A stretch of 64,000 bases of DNA from Perognathus longimembris pacificus. Its lineage: Eukaryota > Chordata > Mammalia > Rodentia > Heteromyidae. The position numbers and the translations under genes were made by a program. A model generated the notes under the pieces. That model saw only the letters and a list, made by a program, of their open reading frames with translations. It was not told the origin of the DNA and ran no database searches. The stretch lies in assembly GCF_023159225.1 (NCBI RefSeq), contig NC_063172.1, forward strand, positions 47,106,568 through 47,170,567. Reading direction: 5' to 3'. Positions 33,170 through 45,905 of the stretch are shown one piece after another. How positions within the stretch are numbered: the stretch's first letter is position 1; every line of letters starts with the position of its first letter.

Positions 33170-35239
33170 ATAGTAATAAAGCAGAAAATATAAACAATGC
33201 TTTTTCCCAGTAATAGGCCTTTTCTATGAGTGCAATTTTTCCTTCCACAAACTGAGAGAAATAATGAAAGATGTTCTTCGTTTTTTATATGTATAAAATA
33301 CCTTTCAGCTCTTAAAGCTGATCCTGGCAAACCAGGCCCAACATGAGTCTTAGACTTCCAATTTGAGATTTATAGCCAATTTTGAATTTGCTGCTGTTGC
33401 TGTTTATTTCCCACCCTATTTCTCTGGGCTAGCAAACCTATAAATAGTTTACATGTGGTTCAATTTTTTTAGTCTATTTCCTTGTCAAATACTCAGGCTT
33501 TGAGCTTTCTAAAATGGCAGGTGTAATCAGAATTGGACATGGAGGACAGGAAACAGTACTTGGCAAAGGTATTGCTGGAACTTGCTCTTTTATACACCTA
33601 TTTTTTCCCTTAATCATCGAGTTGTCTATAGTAGGATGCCCTGTGTTTCTCAGAAAGAGGATTCTTCTCCATCTAAGGAAGTATATTTAAAAATTGTGAC
33701 TTCATATAATCATCCAGTCAGATCTTCAGAGCCCAAACTATCTTTGTATATGCCTGTATTTAATACTTCCCTTTGGGGAATCAAGCAATTCACATTTTGT
33801 ACAAAGTAACTTAATTTTATGATGTTTCTGGTATAGGGTTTTTTGTTCTCTATTTCTATAGGACAATAACTATTTGATTTTCCATTTATAGTACCATTGA
33901 TATAATATTCTAAAATTTCAGCATACCATTTCTATCTAGTTTCCTCCACAAACCTCATTTCCAAGCACCAAACTGTGCATAGTGTTTAATATAGTGTAAG
34001 TACTATCAACATAAAAAGGCCCCTTTGCCCAGGTAGCCAATCATAGCTAAAGAGGGAAGGTGAAAAATCCTTATAATGGCTTTTCATCCTAACCAGTTGA
34101 TAAATCTCTACCCATAGAGCAACAGAGAAGTTCTAAAGCTGCCTTTGCATACAGAGGCATGCTTATGCATGTTAGATTTCCATTTTAAGCATGATTTGGA
34201 TGTCATCTTTGTAAAGGTCTTCATAGCAGATGAGTTTGAAAGGTGTAATGTTTCATATTTTTAAAATACCTTAAAGCTTCCACTACTTCTCATTAATGAT
34301 ACCCCTACACTTTTCCCCACTTCCAATATTGCTGTCAATCAGGTAAATTAGTGCTAAGCAAAGCCTTCATCTCAAATAGAGCAGACTGGGCCTGGAAAAG
34401 TTCATTCCACTGCGGTTGTTCTTAGGTATCACGCTGCTCTAACATAATAGAATGGAGCTGAATCTCTGACATTGTACATTTTAAATAGAATATTTTGACA
34501 TTCTGTTTTACTTGTTATACTCATGTCTGAGGGAGAAAAACAAAGAAGATACTTCATGTTTTTTAACCCCCAAAAATGAACCTCATTTTTTGGAAGTCAT
34601 TTGAAAAAGATTTAGTCAAATTCAATTTTATACAACCAAATTCACCTGCTAAAAATGTGTAAAAGTCTATGAGTTACGTTAGCTCATAGTTTTCATTTCA
34701 AACTCTTCTTCCCAGCCAAGATCAGTCCATCTTCTCTCACTGACTCTGTAATAACAAACTTCTCTGGGTAGCTCCTGAGGAAAGCAGTCCAAGCACTAAA
34801 GATTTATGAATTTCAATGGAAAATACTTAGGTTCTTAATGCAAATATTGGAATATAATAAGGACATTAATGATACCTGTGTCTTCTTTTCATCTATTCTG
34901 ACAGTGTAGCTTTGGTTTACCCAGTTCCTGGCTGAGCTAAGGACTTACAGAAAATCTCACTGGCTTGATTTTCAAGCTACATAAATAGAGGTCATGAATG
35001 TTAAGAACAGGAGCATTGTAAAGGTCCTAGCAATATTACTCAGATAATTTTTAAATATGTTACTTTAGTTACAACTGTGATTAAGAATTCTAGAATCCAG
35101 TGATGATTGTCTTTTTTCATGACCCATCTCTATTGATGACCGAACACCTAGACATGAGAAAGCCAGCTGAGATCATTACTTTTTCCCATATCTATGTGTT
35201 TTTTTCACATCCACTATCTTTCTAATTATATTTTTTCCA
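33170..35239. other. No gene recognised; unique DNA
   Basis: About 2 kb with no exon, RNA gene or repeat family that I recognise. Confidence 0.5.
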
Positions 35240-35345
35240 GTGATGCAAACACCAGATTGTAAACTCCTTGAAGGCAAAGCTTCTAATATTTACTTTGCAT
35301 CTCTGGAGCTTGCTATAGAGCTTGGAATATAATAGGAAACTAGCA
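35240..35345 (+). repeat. L2 LINE 3' end relic
   Basis: CCAGATTGTAAACTCCTTGA, then TAGAGCTTGGAATATAATAG, has the standard layout of the L2 3' end ('...TGTAAGCTCC...GGCACATAATAGG...'). A short GATG-rich tandem (about 35360-35395) follows. Confidence 0.7.
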
Positions 35346-35399
35346 CAGATTTCTCAAATAGATGAGTGGATGGATGAATAGATGGATGAATGACTTGTC

Positions 35400-35803
35400 T
35401 ACATTCACAGATGTGGTTCATATAATCCAAATCTTCAACAGTGTGCTGACACATCTTCTGTAGAAAAAGAGTTATTAAGCAAATTATGGTTACAAACTTA
35501 ACCCCAGGAGAGCAAAGACTCAAGACAGAACCTTTGTGCTGATTAGGAATAATCATCCTCCTTCCAGGGGCTAGATAGATACAGCTCTCACAAAAATGTA
35601 TTGGTTAACAAAACAAGCACTCTGGATTTTGGCCTCAACACAATCCCTTCAACTAGTAGCTTTTGAACAGGTTGTAACCTAGAAGACCCATAAAATATTA
35701 TCTCCCAAAATCTTGTTTTATTGAAACTTATAACTCAACAGAGCATTGCTTTTGTGTTGTTAATCAAGTCTTAAAACAATATTTTCAATCTCATACGTTA
35801 ACA

Positions 35804-35804
<1 letters not shown>
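35400..35804. other. No gene recognised
   Basis: Unique DNA between the L2 relic and the CA repeat. Confidence 0.5.

Positions 35805-35842
<38 letters not shown>
35805..35842 (+). repeat. (AC)19 microsatellite
   Basis: Uninterrupted AC dinucleotide, likely length-polymorphic. Confidence 0.97.
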
Positions 35843-35844
<2 letters not shown>

Positions 35845-37709
35845 ATAGTTCCTCTCCCTATGGAAATAATTTAAAACATTAAAAAAGAATTCCATTTTAT
35901 GTACTCAATAATGATTTCTTGACAAATACATTTTGCTGGTGGTCAAAATTAAATGCTGATATACCCTAATAATGAAACATTTAACTGAGAATGTGCTATG
36001 AAGATACTTTTGTTCTATATTTAAGAAAACCAGCAAATAGTAAGGTTATGGTGAGGTGTATTGCTCTTTCAAGGGAAACATTATTTCCAGTTTGTCCTAA
36101 TTTCTTGTGACACTATGCTTCCCAATATGTTTTGATATCATGTTATTCATTTTTGAATACTGTGTCCAGTTGTTTGCCATCAGAAATATTGCTTTCAAAG
36201 GACACCAATTTTTAAATGTAAAGTTTGCCAATTTCTTAGGAAAAATATACAAAAGTATTTTGCATATTTTAGCAGAGAGCTTCACCTATTCACTGGACTC
36301 TAACTTCTTCCTCCTGGACATAACCCAGTTGCATCCATCTACCTATACTGCAGCTCAATCTACCTGTGAACCTGGATCCCAACCAATGACTATAGTGAAA
36401 CACTGGACTATATAGAACTCTCCTAGTATTCTTCTCTAAGTGCTTCCATTTTCATTTGTTTGGAATGACAAAAACCCCTATGACAATTATTTAAGTCACA
36501 TATATAAATACCATAGAACTTCTGTTATTCAAGAGAAAGACTCTATCCAATGTGTCTACTCAACACACATGGTGACCCAGCCAGGAAAGATACACTTGTT
36601 GTTCTTGAACAGGCACGTGCTTTGCTTTGAGAAATGCTAGATCTCGTAAATAAAAACAAACTTCTAAACGTTTGTAATACTCAAAGTCATAATAGATCCA
36701 AAGGAAGTAATTCCCTATTTTATAAGACATTGGCAAATACTTTTAGAAAGCTCCTTATCAAGAAAGTAAAAAACGAGAGGAATTTTATTCTTATTTGTAT
36801 CCTTTAATTTTTAATGATATTATGCTTTTTCATGTACTCATTAACAACTACATTTGAAATAAAATAAAGTCTTCTTTTCTAACCACCATCATCCTAAAAA
36901 TTGGTAGTTGTAAGACTGAGCAAATTAGGAATTGGAAATATTACCAATATATCATCAACTTTTAAAAGGGAATAGGAAAGTAATTGAATTTCTTTGTTTA
37001 ACTTATCGTGTTCCAGGAGTTAAGATGATGAACTTATTAATCTTTATAGGCTTTTAAGCTTTGCATAATAGCATGAGGTATGGGAAATAAATTTCTCATG
37101 TTATTGTTGACTCATGATCATTAGGATGTTATTTAAAGCAGAATAGAAAATTGGATGTAAACCACAGCTTTTACACTAAAAAGAAAAAGAATTTAAAAAA
37201 TTAAATAGTGTTATTTACCTCATGTTTGGTGTTTATTTTACTTACTATTAAACACATACAAAATATCTTAAGGGAAAAAGAATCAAAATAGAATTATTTA
37301 CAAAGTAATAGGATTTTAACGAATCCTTCTCCCAGTATTTTCTGTTTCTGAAAGACCTTCCTTCACAGCCCCAAGGAAAAAACAAACCGGTCTTTCAAAG
37401 GCTTAGCCCTGTAGTCATTAAGACAAAGACAAAGCAAGACATCCCCCATCCTACAGATTAGATCTTCTGGGTAGTAGAGCCAGTGAAATAGCAAGGGGTT
37501 TCTCAAGCTCTTAGAAGAACTAGGGAAATCCTAAGCCATTCAAATGTCCTCATAAAACTTCTTTTAAGCAGGGATGACAGAATCTTCCTAATCTAAGAAC
37601 ACAGAATAAAACAGGCCCATTTTTTTCTTGTCTAAATAATGTGTTGGGAAAACTTCATAGACATGATTCCATGAAAGATCTAGGTCAAAGGTCTTGTCTG
37701 AAGGTAGAG
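35843..37709. other. No gene recognised; unique AT-rich DNA
   Basis: No repeat family or exon recognised. Short frames at 36107-36415 and 36440-36640 show no motif. Confidence 0.5.
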
Positions 37710-38180
37710 TGGCTGAGTAATCAAAGATGGCCCCAATATAATCCTTGGAACTTGTGGATATGTTTTCTCACATGGTAAAAGGAATTTGCAAATGTGACTA
37801 AAGTTAGAAGCATTAAAATGGAGAATTTATCCTAGATTATCTACATGAGTCTCATCTAATCACACAAGCACTGCAAAGCAGATAAGCCTGGATTTCCAGT
37901 TATGGTGGGAAAGATAGAGGACAACAGATAAAGGAGTAGAGGTATGATGTTGCTCTCTTTGAAGATGGTGAAAGGAACCATAAACCAATGAATGTGAATG
38001 GCCTTCAGAAGTAGGAAAATAATATCTCCACATCTTCATAAAAGAACATAGCCTGCCAGCACACTGATCACCAGAGAGATCCATTTCAGACTTCTCAACC
38101 TTTGCACTGAAAGATAATGAATTTGGGCTTTCTTGATTTTTGTGATAATTCTTTAGGACACTCAGAAGAAAAAACAAAGC
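37710..38180 (+). repeat. Ancient MaLR-like LTR remnant
   Basis: GGAACTTGTGGATATGTTTT, AATTTGCAAATGTGACTAAA, TTATCCTAGATTATCTACAT, CTCATCTAATCACACAAGC and TTGAAGATGGTGAAAGGAAC occur in the order of a well-known mammalian repeat. The end has a decayed polyadenylation signal (AGATAATGAATTTG). I assign it to the MaLR/MLT type only tentatively. The minus-strand frame at 37860-38177 is not a gene. Confidence 0.5.
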
Positions 38181-38640
38181 TATTCAAAAGCTAGCTTTGG
38201 ATTGCAGTTGGGATATCTTATAAGACCATGGCTAGACATTCTTATGAAGACAAAATATCTGTTAACAATGGACCACAGTTACAACAGTAGCAATGCACAA
38301 CAGCTAGATAAGACCTCTTCTGTGCCCACAGAAAAAAACTTCCATTCAGGTCCTCACTGTCTCTACTGGTCACATACTAGATGGCTACTAACCTAACCAC
38401 CCAATGCAAAGATTGCATTGGTGATATTGGTGCAAGGGCCAGAAGTAGCCTCATGGAATTTGCTAGATTCTCACCACTAGGTCATAGAAGTACATAATTC
38501 CACTGTAGCACAAAAATATCTTAGGGATAATAAAGTTCATAGGAATCTCAGCTAAACATAGATTAGTAAACAGCTAATAGAAGGTAGTAATAGATGAAGA
38601 TATATTGCAGCCCCATTCCCCACCCCCACAAAATATGACA
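38181..38640. other. No gene recognised
   Basis: Unique DNA without a recognised feature. Confidence 0.5.
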
Positions 38641-38880
38641 GGCTGGGTGTGGTGGTTCATGTCTATAATTTCAGCTGTGCAGGTAGCAAAGATAGGAAGA
38701 TTGAAGTCTGAGGCCAAATCTCGGCAAGACAACTTGAGATCCTCTCAGAAACTGAACTAACACACAAATGCTAGTTGTGTGTGTCAACTGGCAGAGCAAT
38801 TGACTAGTAAGGTCAAGGCCCTGAGTTCAAACCCAAATATTGCTCCCATGGTGTGGGGGGAGGAGGCAAGGGACAACTGA
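38641..38880 (+). mobile_element. Old composite SINE (B1-like plus tRNA-like)
   Basis: GGCTGGGTGTGGTGGTTCAT is a clear B1/Alu-like start. The right half has TGTCAACTGGCAGAGCAATT and CCCTGAGTTCAAACCCAAAT, a tRNA-derived box B layout different in detail from the ID-like half of the younger copies. It is probably an older subfamily. Confidence 0.7.
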
Positions 38881-39319
38881 AAAATTTAAAAATAAAGTAT
38901 AGTGCAGAAGTAACTTATGACAGCAAGAACAATTTAAGCCAGAGGAATCGCGTGGAATGTTAGGAATTGCATTAAAAAATAATCTTGGTGGAATTTAGGA
39001 ATAGCACCAGGAAAAAGAAATCCCAAACATATTTGCAAAATTTATATGAAGTCCAATGCCTTCAAAATGAAATGCATATATACTTCTTAAAGTGAATATT
39101 CATGAATTTTCACAAATACATAAGCCCTCTCCTTGCAAAGAGCATTTCTGCTCCCAACCAATGAACACACCAAACATTTCATATGCCCCTTGTCACTTTA
39201 AGATAAACCTCATCTTCTATCCTAGGCCACAGTTGATCTTACATTATCATAAAATAGTCCTGCCTTTGGCAACACTTCATGTAACTGAAATCTACACTGG
39301 GTAAGTATATTTTCTTCTT
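38881..39319. other. No gene recognised
   Basis: Unique DNA without a recognised feature. Confidence 0.5.
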
Positions 39320-39455
39320 ATTTTTGTTTTTATGTTTTTAATAATTATTTATTGTCAAAGTGATGTACAGAGGGGTTACAGTTTCATAAGTAAGGCAGTG
39401 GGTACATTTCTTGTGCAATTTGTTACTACCTCCCTCAGCCTCCCCCCCCCCCCAA
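39320..39455 (-). mobile_element. Short L1 3' end, minus strand
   Basis: TTATTGTCAAAGTGATGTAC, GAGGGGTTACAGTTTCATAA and a C-run (G-rich on L1 sense) match the last ~130 bp of the L1-A-type 3' UTR. It is extremely 5' truncated. Confidence 0.8.
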
Positions 39456-40639
39456 ACTCAGGCTCATGTTTTTTAAATGTATTTGTGTTGTTATACAAAT
39501 TTCCCCTTTTTATTGTCAAGGAGTAATTCATTGCATGAATAAAAACAGTTTATCCATTTGTTGATAATTTGGCATGGTTATGGCTTTTTGACTGTTATAA
39601 ATAAACTTGCTATGCAGTCATTGTTGTATAAGATTGTGTAGACATGTTTTCTTTACTGTTGACTTTATTACAGAAGTAAAATCATCATGACTTTGGAAAA
39701 CATACAGTATATGTAACAAAACGTTGGCATTTTCCGAAGCTGTTGAAACAATTTATTTTAACAGCAAAGGATGAGCATTTCTCTAGTGCGACATCCTCAC
39801 CAACACTCGGTTTTGTCAGTTATGTAGTATTAGCCATCCTCAGGGCTGTGAGGTAATATCTTGTGGGTATAACTTACATTTCTATTTTATTTAGTGAACA
39901 TGCTTTTGTGTGCTGGCCCATTTGAATACCATTTCTCTGTACAAATCTGTTCTTTCTACCAGACTCTTTTTTTCCTTTTTAGTGAGCTTTCTTTTAGACA
40001 GTGCTATGAGAAATCTTTTATCAAGTTTGAGACATTGTCTTTGCAAGTTTACCAGTGCTATCTTTGTAAAATGAAAACTATTTTACTGTTGTTGAGGCCC
40101 AAAATATTATTTTTCCACTTATTTATGGTTAGTTCATAAGAAATATTTCCTACTTCAAATTTTCGAAACTGTTGTTTATTTAAAAAACTTTTATTTTGTT
40201 AGCTTTTATGCTTATTAATTTTTTTCTTGGTATTATACAGGTGATACACAGAGAAGTTTCCTTTTTATAAATTAGGTAATGAGTACCTGTGTTCTTTCAT
40301 TCTCTCCTAGTTAACCTTTATGTTTAATATATCTCTAAGTTTAACATACGATATTAGCCAAAAGTCAAAGATAATTTTCATTGCAATACAATCTTTTGAA
40401 GAGCTTATACTTTTCCCAATGACACGGACAAAATTTTTTTGATAAATACTTAATCACAAACTTGTAAGATATGTTTCATGTCTTTTTTCTTTCATTGACT
40501 TAGATGATTATATACAAATATCTCACTATCTTATTTATTAAACCTTGAACTCCAGCATGAGTAAGCTGATATTGTTCTTTTTGTCAAAATTGACTATTCT
40601 AGATTCCTTGCTATTGAAGACGTCTTCCCTATTTTCAGA
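39456..40639. other. No gene recognised; possible old L1-like fragments
   Basis: AT-rich DNA. A few phrases resemble decayed L1 3'-region text read on the minus strand (for example around 39540-39850), but the match is too weak for a call. Confidence 0.35.
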
Positions 40640-41455
40640 AGTCATTGATAAAATGGTGGAGCTAGAACAAAAATCAAAAGTATGGAAAAAAAAAACACTC
40701 AGAACCTATTGAAGAGAAGTCCAGGAATTGGGAGACTGTGCTATGAAATTAAATCTGTGCATAATTGGGATCAACAAGGGAGAAGAACTTAATATTAAAG
40801 GCTTTGAAAGTCTATTCAATAAGATAATAGCTGAGAACTTCCCCACTCTTAAGAGAGAAAAGCTTACCTGCTTAACAGAAGCATATAGAGCCCCCAATAA
40901 AATGGACACAAGAAGAAACATTTATAGGCACATCATAGTAAAAACATCAGATGTGAATAGCAAGGAATTGATTTTAAATGCCACAATAAAAGAAGGAGCT
41001 ATGCTACAATGGAAAGAAAATCAAGTCACTGGGGACCTCTTCACACAAATCCTCAACACAAGCTGAGCCTAGAATGGTATAATCTGGGCACTGAAGATCA
41101 TCAATTGCCAACCCAAACTGATCTACCAAGTGAAATTATCATTTGCATTAGATGGTGAAACCAGAACCTTCCATGACAAACAGAAATGAAAGGAATTCAT
41201 GAGAACTAAACCAGCATTACAAAGATTCTAAAGGGAGGAATACATTCTGAAGGAAACAATCAGAATTAAGAAACATATCAGACAAAAATCACTAGAATAT
41301 CAGTTTATTAAACATAAGAAGAGATAAAAAACAAAATACAGGAAATAAAGAAAATGGCAGGAAACATGACACATTTCTCTATAATAACCCTAAATATTAA
41401 CGGACTCGATTCTCCAATCAAAGGAAGAATAGGAGATTGGATGAAAAATTAAATC
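40640..41455 (+). mobile_element. Old L1 5'-part: ORF1 C-terminal half and ORF2 start
   Basis: In sense: ORF1 RRM (NLCIIGINKGEEL, ENFPTLKREK, EAYRAPNKMDTRR), the C-terminal region in shifted frames, then the inter-ORF spacer and an ORF2 start (MAGNMTHFSIITLNINGLDS). It stops about 30 codons into ORF2 with no 3' end. Stops and indels are frequent. It is of a different lineage from L1-A and L1-B. Confidence 0.85.
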
Positions 41456-42029
41456 TTTCCATTGTTTGTGTTCTGTATTAGGTTATTTTTTAATTGATTA
41501 AAGCTCCCATGAATATGTCTTATAATACTTGTATGTCACACTTAGATCTTAGATAAAAGAATTCAGATACAGACATTTTCAAAAAATAACATGCCTTTAA
41601 ATACAAAGAATCGTCAAAAACATCATAAAGGTTGTCTAGCTTATTTATAATAGGAAATAGTCCTATTTCAAGGAGGAGGAGGAGGAAAAGAAGAAGGTGG
41701 AGAAGGAGAAGAAGCAGGAGAAGGAGATGCAGCAGCAGCACAGTCCCAAGTGTAGTCCCCTTCTTTCCTCCAGCACCCTAAAAAAAAATCCATATTTTAA
41801 TCTCTAGAGAACAGCTTGCTCTGATTTTGATATTGTTTTCAATTTGCTCATCTATTTTAGAGGAATTAACATCTTAATGTTATTGAGTCTCTCTATGAAT
41901 TTTATAGATATTTTTATTTATTTAGATTAACTTTCACTTCACTCAGCAATATTTATAGTTTTTACAGTTAGAAATCATAAGTGAATCTCTAGGTATTAAT
42001 TGATTTTCTTCTCTTGTAAATGGTATGAT
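41456..42029. other. No gene recognised; contains a purine tract
   Basis: Unique DNA except for the GGA/GAA tract at 41671-41737. Confidence 0.5.
41671..41737 (+). repeat. GGA/GAA purine tract ending in GCA units
   Basis: About 67 bp of nearly pure purine triplets, finishing with ATGCAGCAGCAGCA. It gives a leucine-rich artefactual frame on the minus strand. Long purine tracts can form triplexes. Confidence 0.85.
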
Positions 42030-42240
42030 GTTGTTGTTGTTGTTGTTGTTGCCAGTCCTGGGGCTTGAACTCAGGGTCTGAGCACTGTCCCTGGCTTCTT
42101 TTTGCTCAGGGCTAGCACTCTACCATTTGAGCCACAGTGCCACTTCTGGCTTTTTCTGTTTTTGTGGTGCTGAGGAATTGAACCCAGGGCTTCATGCATG
42201 CTAGGCAAGCACTCTAGTACTAGGCCACAATCCCAGCCCC
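42030..42240 (-). mobile_element. Dimeric ID-like SINE, minus strand, with a CAA-type tail
   Basis: The tail is TTG repeated seven times on the plus strand (CAA in sense), then GCCAGTCCTGGGGCTTGAAC through to CCACAATCCCAGCCCC. Both monomers are complete. The flanks TATGATGTT and TATGATATT suggest a short decayed TSD. Confidence 0.9.
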
Positions 42241-42601
42241 TGATATGATATTTAATTCAATTTGTTAATCAGTTATTGTTAATGTTACAAAATGATTGAC
42301 TTTTAAATTGGCTTTTATCTAGTACTAGCAGTTTTCTGTCTCTGTGTCTCTTTCTCTCTTTCTGTGCATTCCTTAGTATATTTTTGACTAGACAATTATG
42401 TCATCTGAAAGTGGATGTCATAGTCCTTTACTGTTTTTGTACATTTTTTGCTTCATTCCAATAATCAGGATTTCCATAATGATTACCTAAAATGATAATG
42501 ATTGACATGCTTGTCTCATTCCTCATTTTAATGGGAAGCCACGTAATACATTAAGTTTCTAATTTTTCTAAAGATTTGTTTTTATGTTAAAGAAAATATA
42601 T
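42241..42601. other. No gene recognised
   Basis: Possibly heavily decayed L1-like text on the minus strand (the stretch around 42395-42560 resembles the antisense RT region), but I could not anchor it to a motif. Confidence 0.35.
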
Positions 42602-42614
42602 TCTGAGAATCTTT

Positions 42615-43332
42615 CTTTTTAGTTTTTATTATAAAACTGATGTACAGAGAGGTTACAGTTTCATACGTTAGGCATTGGATACATTTCTTGTACTGTTTGT
42701 TACCTTGTCCTTCATACCCCCTCCCCGCTCCCCCTTTCCCCCCCTGAGGTGTTCAGTTCACTTACACCAAACAGTTTTGCAAGTATTGTTTTTGTTGTTG
42801 TTTCTCTTATTTTACCCTTTGTCTCTCAATTTTGGTATTCCCTTTCAATTTCCTAATTCTAATACCAGTATACACAGTTTCCAATATACTCAGATAAGAT
42901 TACAGAGATAGTGTAGATACAATCACAAGAAGGTGATACAAGAACATCATCAATAGTAGAAACTACAGATACACATGGGATGTTGAAAGTAGTTACAACT
43001 GTGAGATAACAATCATTTCCATAAAATGGAGTTCATTTCACTTAGCATCATCTTATGTGATCATAAGGATATAGCTATTGGGCTCTTGTGATCCTCTGCT
43101 GTGACTTGCCTAAACCTGTGCTAATTATTCCCAATAAGGGAGACCATAGAGTCCATGTTTCTTTGGGTCTGGCTCACTTCACTTAGTATAATTTTTTCCA
43201 AGTCTTTCCATTTCCTTACAAATGGGGCAATGTCAATCTTTCTGATAGAGGCATAAAATTCCATTGTGTATATGTACCACATTTTCCTGATCCATTCGTC
43301 TACAGAGGGGCATCTGGGTTGGTTCCAGATTC
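42615..43332 (-). mobile_element. 5'-truncated L1 (L1-A lineage), minus strand
   Basis: About 718 bp: a short tail, the 3' UTR with a C-run (G-rich in sense) at 42715-42745, and the ORF2 C-terminal ~60 codons. A perfect 13-bp TSD, TCTGAGAATCTTT, flanks it (42602-42614 and 43333-43345). It is very similar to L1-A through the 3' UTR, so probably a recent relative. Confidence 0.93.
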
Positions 43333-43345
43333 TCTGAGAATCTTT

Positions 43346-44577
43346 ATCATAGTAAATATCTTACAGTGACTAATTAGGATTATATATTCATATATTTCAA
43401 TGTTTTTCCCTAGATGTGTATACATATATAATTTTGGGGTTAGACATAGCTATTTATGATCTTGCTATTTATGTTCATTCAGACAAGAATAATGTGATAA
43501 AAAGTATATTACTATTAGTATTATTATTACTATTAATATTTCTATGGGTTCCAAAATTTTTATTGCTCCAAGTGGGATAATTACCACTTACCTTTACAGT
43601 ACACTTCATTATTTATCAGAGTTTTTCTCCTGAAAGATATCATTTGATTCTTACAACTGTGAAGATGGGTTTAATTGAGGGGAGAACACTATTTTTGTTT
43701 TCTTAGAGATTTTCCCCCACCCCTGTTTTTGAGTTAACAGCTTCACTGTCCCTTGGGAGGAATAAAGATTTGGATGGTAAAGAGGGGCATTGTCATAGAC
43801 ATGCAATGTGGATGTTGACCCAGGAGCTGCTGCTTCTTGCCCACCTCCACACCATGCAAACATGTCACCTTGTCATGGAGATTAGGAACAAAAGCATTGC
43901 TGAAGGTGATGGCCTGGAATTCTTTGTTCTTCCTGTGTATTACACTCCTTCAAATAATAGAATTTAGGACTTGAATGGCAAGTTCTAAAATATGGGATTC
44001 ATCTGAGTAATCTTCACGTAGGCTATAATAAACCTTTTTACCAAATATAAAGATCTGGGAAATAGGGCCTGATTCTCTTTCTCTTGTTTGAGTTACAACA
44101 CATAGTTCAGTATCTGGCACATGGTAGGCTACTAGAAATGGTGAGGGTTAGTACAATGGTTTATGACACACCATTGATTTCTCTGTGAGAAAAAAATTGA
44201 ACTTAAATTCTAACAACAGATTTTGAACTCTAAAATTACTTTTTGTCATGGGAAAATCAAATAAGAGCAAACAATTTTGTCCTCTGGAGTTACAGACTAA
44301 TTCTAAAACTTATTAGTAACTATAGCAACTGCAAAAGCATGAAGTAGAATGATTATCACCTAATTAAACTTAAGGGATAAAATCAGATTTTTATTTATGT
44401 ACATAGGTACAGCCTATGTCTTTATATCACTGTGATCCAAATACTGAATTATTAAAGTCTGTAATGTATGGCTCAAAGGGGAAGATCTGGGATTTCTAAT
44501 GTGGACTCTCATACAGTAATAAACATTAAGCAAATCACTTGGTATTATTTAATAATACCCTGTTGTTTTTCTTTCCT
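43346..44577. other. No gene recognised; small TTA-rich tract and a possible ancient-repeat end
   Basis: ATTATTATT-type sequence at about 43500-43545. TATCTGGCACATGGTAGGCT at 44110-44129 is typical of the ends of L2/MIR-type repeats but is too short to assign. Confidence 0.4.
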
Positions 44578-44690
44578 ACTAGACTGAAAACATCCTGTGG
44601 CCCAGAGCTGTGTCATACTCCCAACAACTGAACTATTTTAATGCCAACATAAGGAGCTCAAACTAAATATTTGGTGAAGGAATGAATGGA
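44578..44690 (+). repeat. L2 LINE 3' end relic
   Basis: CTAGACTGAAAACATCCTGT, GGCCCAGAGCTGTGTCATAC and AACTAAATATTTGGTGAAGG followed by GAATGAATGG fit the standard 3' end of L2. Confidence 0.75.
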
Positions 44691-44892
44691 ATGTGTGCCA
44701 GACTAAAAGGCACCAGCTCCAGTCTTAAGTGAAACTTCTGGTGCCTTTTCAATTTAATGCCAAAAGAGCTTGCACATAAGAATTCATGCTGGGGAGCAGG
44801 ACACTTTTCTATTAGATGCCTTATTTATCCCTACATCTTTCAGACAGGCAGAGGGAATGTGCTCCAGGAAGGAGAGTGGGATGCTGGGTGTC

Positions 44893-45015
44893 AAGTCTCC
44901 AGGGTTTAATTCCCAACTCTGAATCTCACTAGCTTCAAGGCCTTGGGCAAGTCACTTAACCTCTGTTCCAAATAGAAATAATACCAACCTCCTCCCAGGA
45001 GCACACCAAGGCAAG
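44893..45015 (+). repeat. MIR SINE relic
   Basis: TAATTCCCAACTCTGAATCT, then CTTGGGCAAGTCACTTAACC and TCTGTTCCAAATAGAAATAA reproduce the MIR core and following part. MIR is pan-mammalian and old. Confidence 0.85.
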
Positions 45016-45737
45016 TTTGATTGATGGCTTAGCTCTTGCAGTCTTTGATGAAATGTGCTGAATGGCTGCCAAGTATTACTACTGCTAATAATAATAATGT
45101 TTTTCTAACATAGTCCCAAGGAGCAATATAAATCAGTAGCAAGGGACAGATTGCTTCAACAAAGCAAATTGTGACCAATTCTTTTTGAAAGAAGGATGAT
45201 AGGCTTAATTCCATAATGGTATAATTTTCTGCTCTCTATTCTCTCCTTATTTGTAAAGAGAAGCTTAGGACATGTCTATATAAGACATATAAGCTTCTTC
45301 AGAAAGGAAAAAGGGAAATACTGCAACTAAGCACAGAACCAGGCATAGTAAAGAAATGACAGTTCTTGAATCAGTTGATCAGTTTATAGAAAATGAAAGA
45401 TCATTGGCAAAGCAGAAACGTTGGTATTTATTATTTCATCAGTTCTATGGCCTCATTTTAAGCAAAAACAATATCTATGGAAGCTCTGATACATCAATTC
45501 AGAAGCAAAACACCTTTATTTCTTGAAATAGAAATATTTTACACTAGTTGGAAGCTTCATTTTTTTTAAATCTAAAGATATCTAAAATGATTTAAAAATA
45601 AGATTAAAGAGATGTTTTTCCTGTTTATAAAAAATAAATACATTTACCCTAGAAATTTGAACAAGTATGTAAGACATGTCAGTAAAGATTAAAAGGTTGC
45701 TACAGAGTAGTAGTAATTAAAAATGCCATCTTTCTGC
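45016..45737. other. No gene recognised
   Basis: Unique AT-rich DNA. A minus-strand frame at 45029-45214 has no recognised motif. Confidence 0.5.
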
Positions 45738-45905
45738 CAGAGTTCAACCCCATTACCTGCCACTTTTAGTTTTACTAAACCTCAGTTTTTATGTACTGCA
45801 TTTTCCTTGTCTTACAGGTGAGATAATAATGTCTGCCTTCCTTACTGCTGTGAGAATCATATTAAATACCATAAGTAAAGCATTCAATGTCATGCCAGAT
45901 AGAAT
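45738..45905 (+). repeat. MIR SINE relic
   Basis: ACTAAACCTCAGTTTTTATG, GGTGAGATAATAATGTCTGC and TGTGAGAATCATATTAAATA follow the MIR consensus order. Confidence 0.75.

Noticed and set aside
41520..41741. Leucine-rich short protein on the minus strand
   Set aside because: It is produced by the GGA/GAA purine tract.
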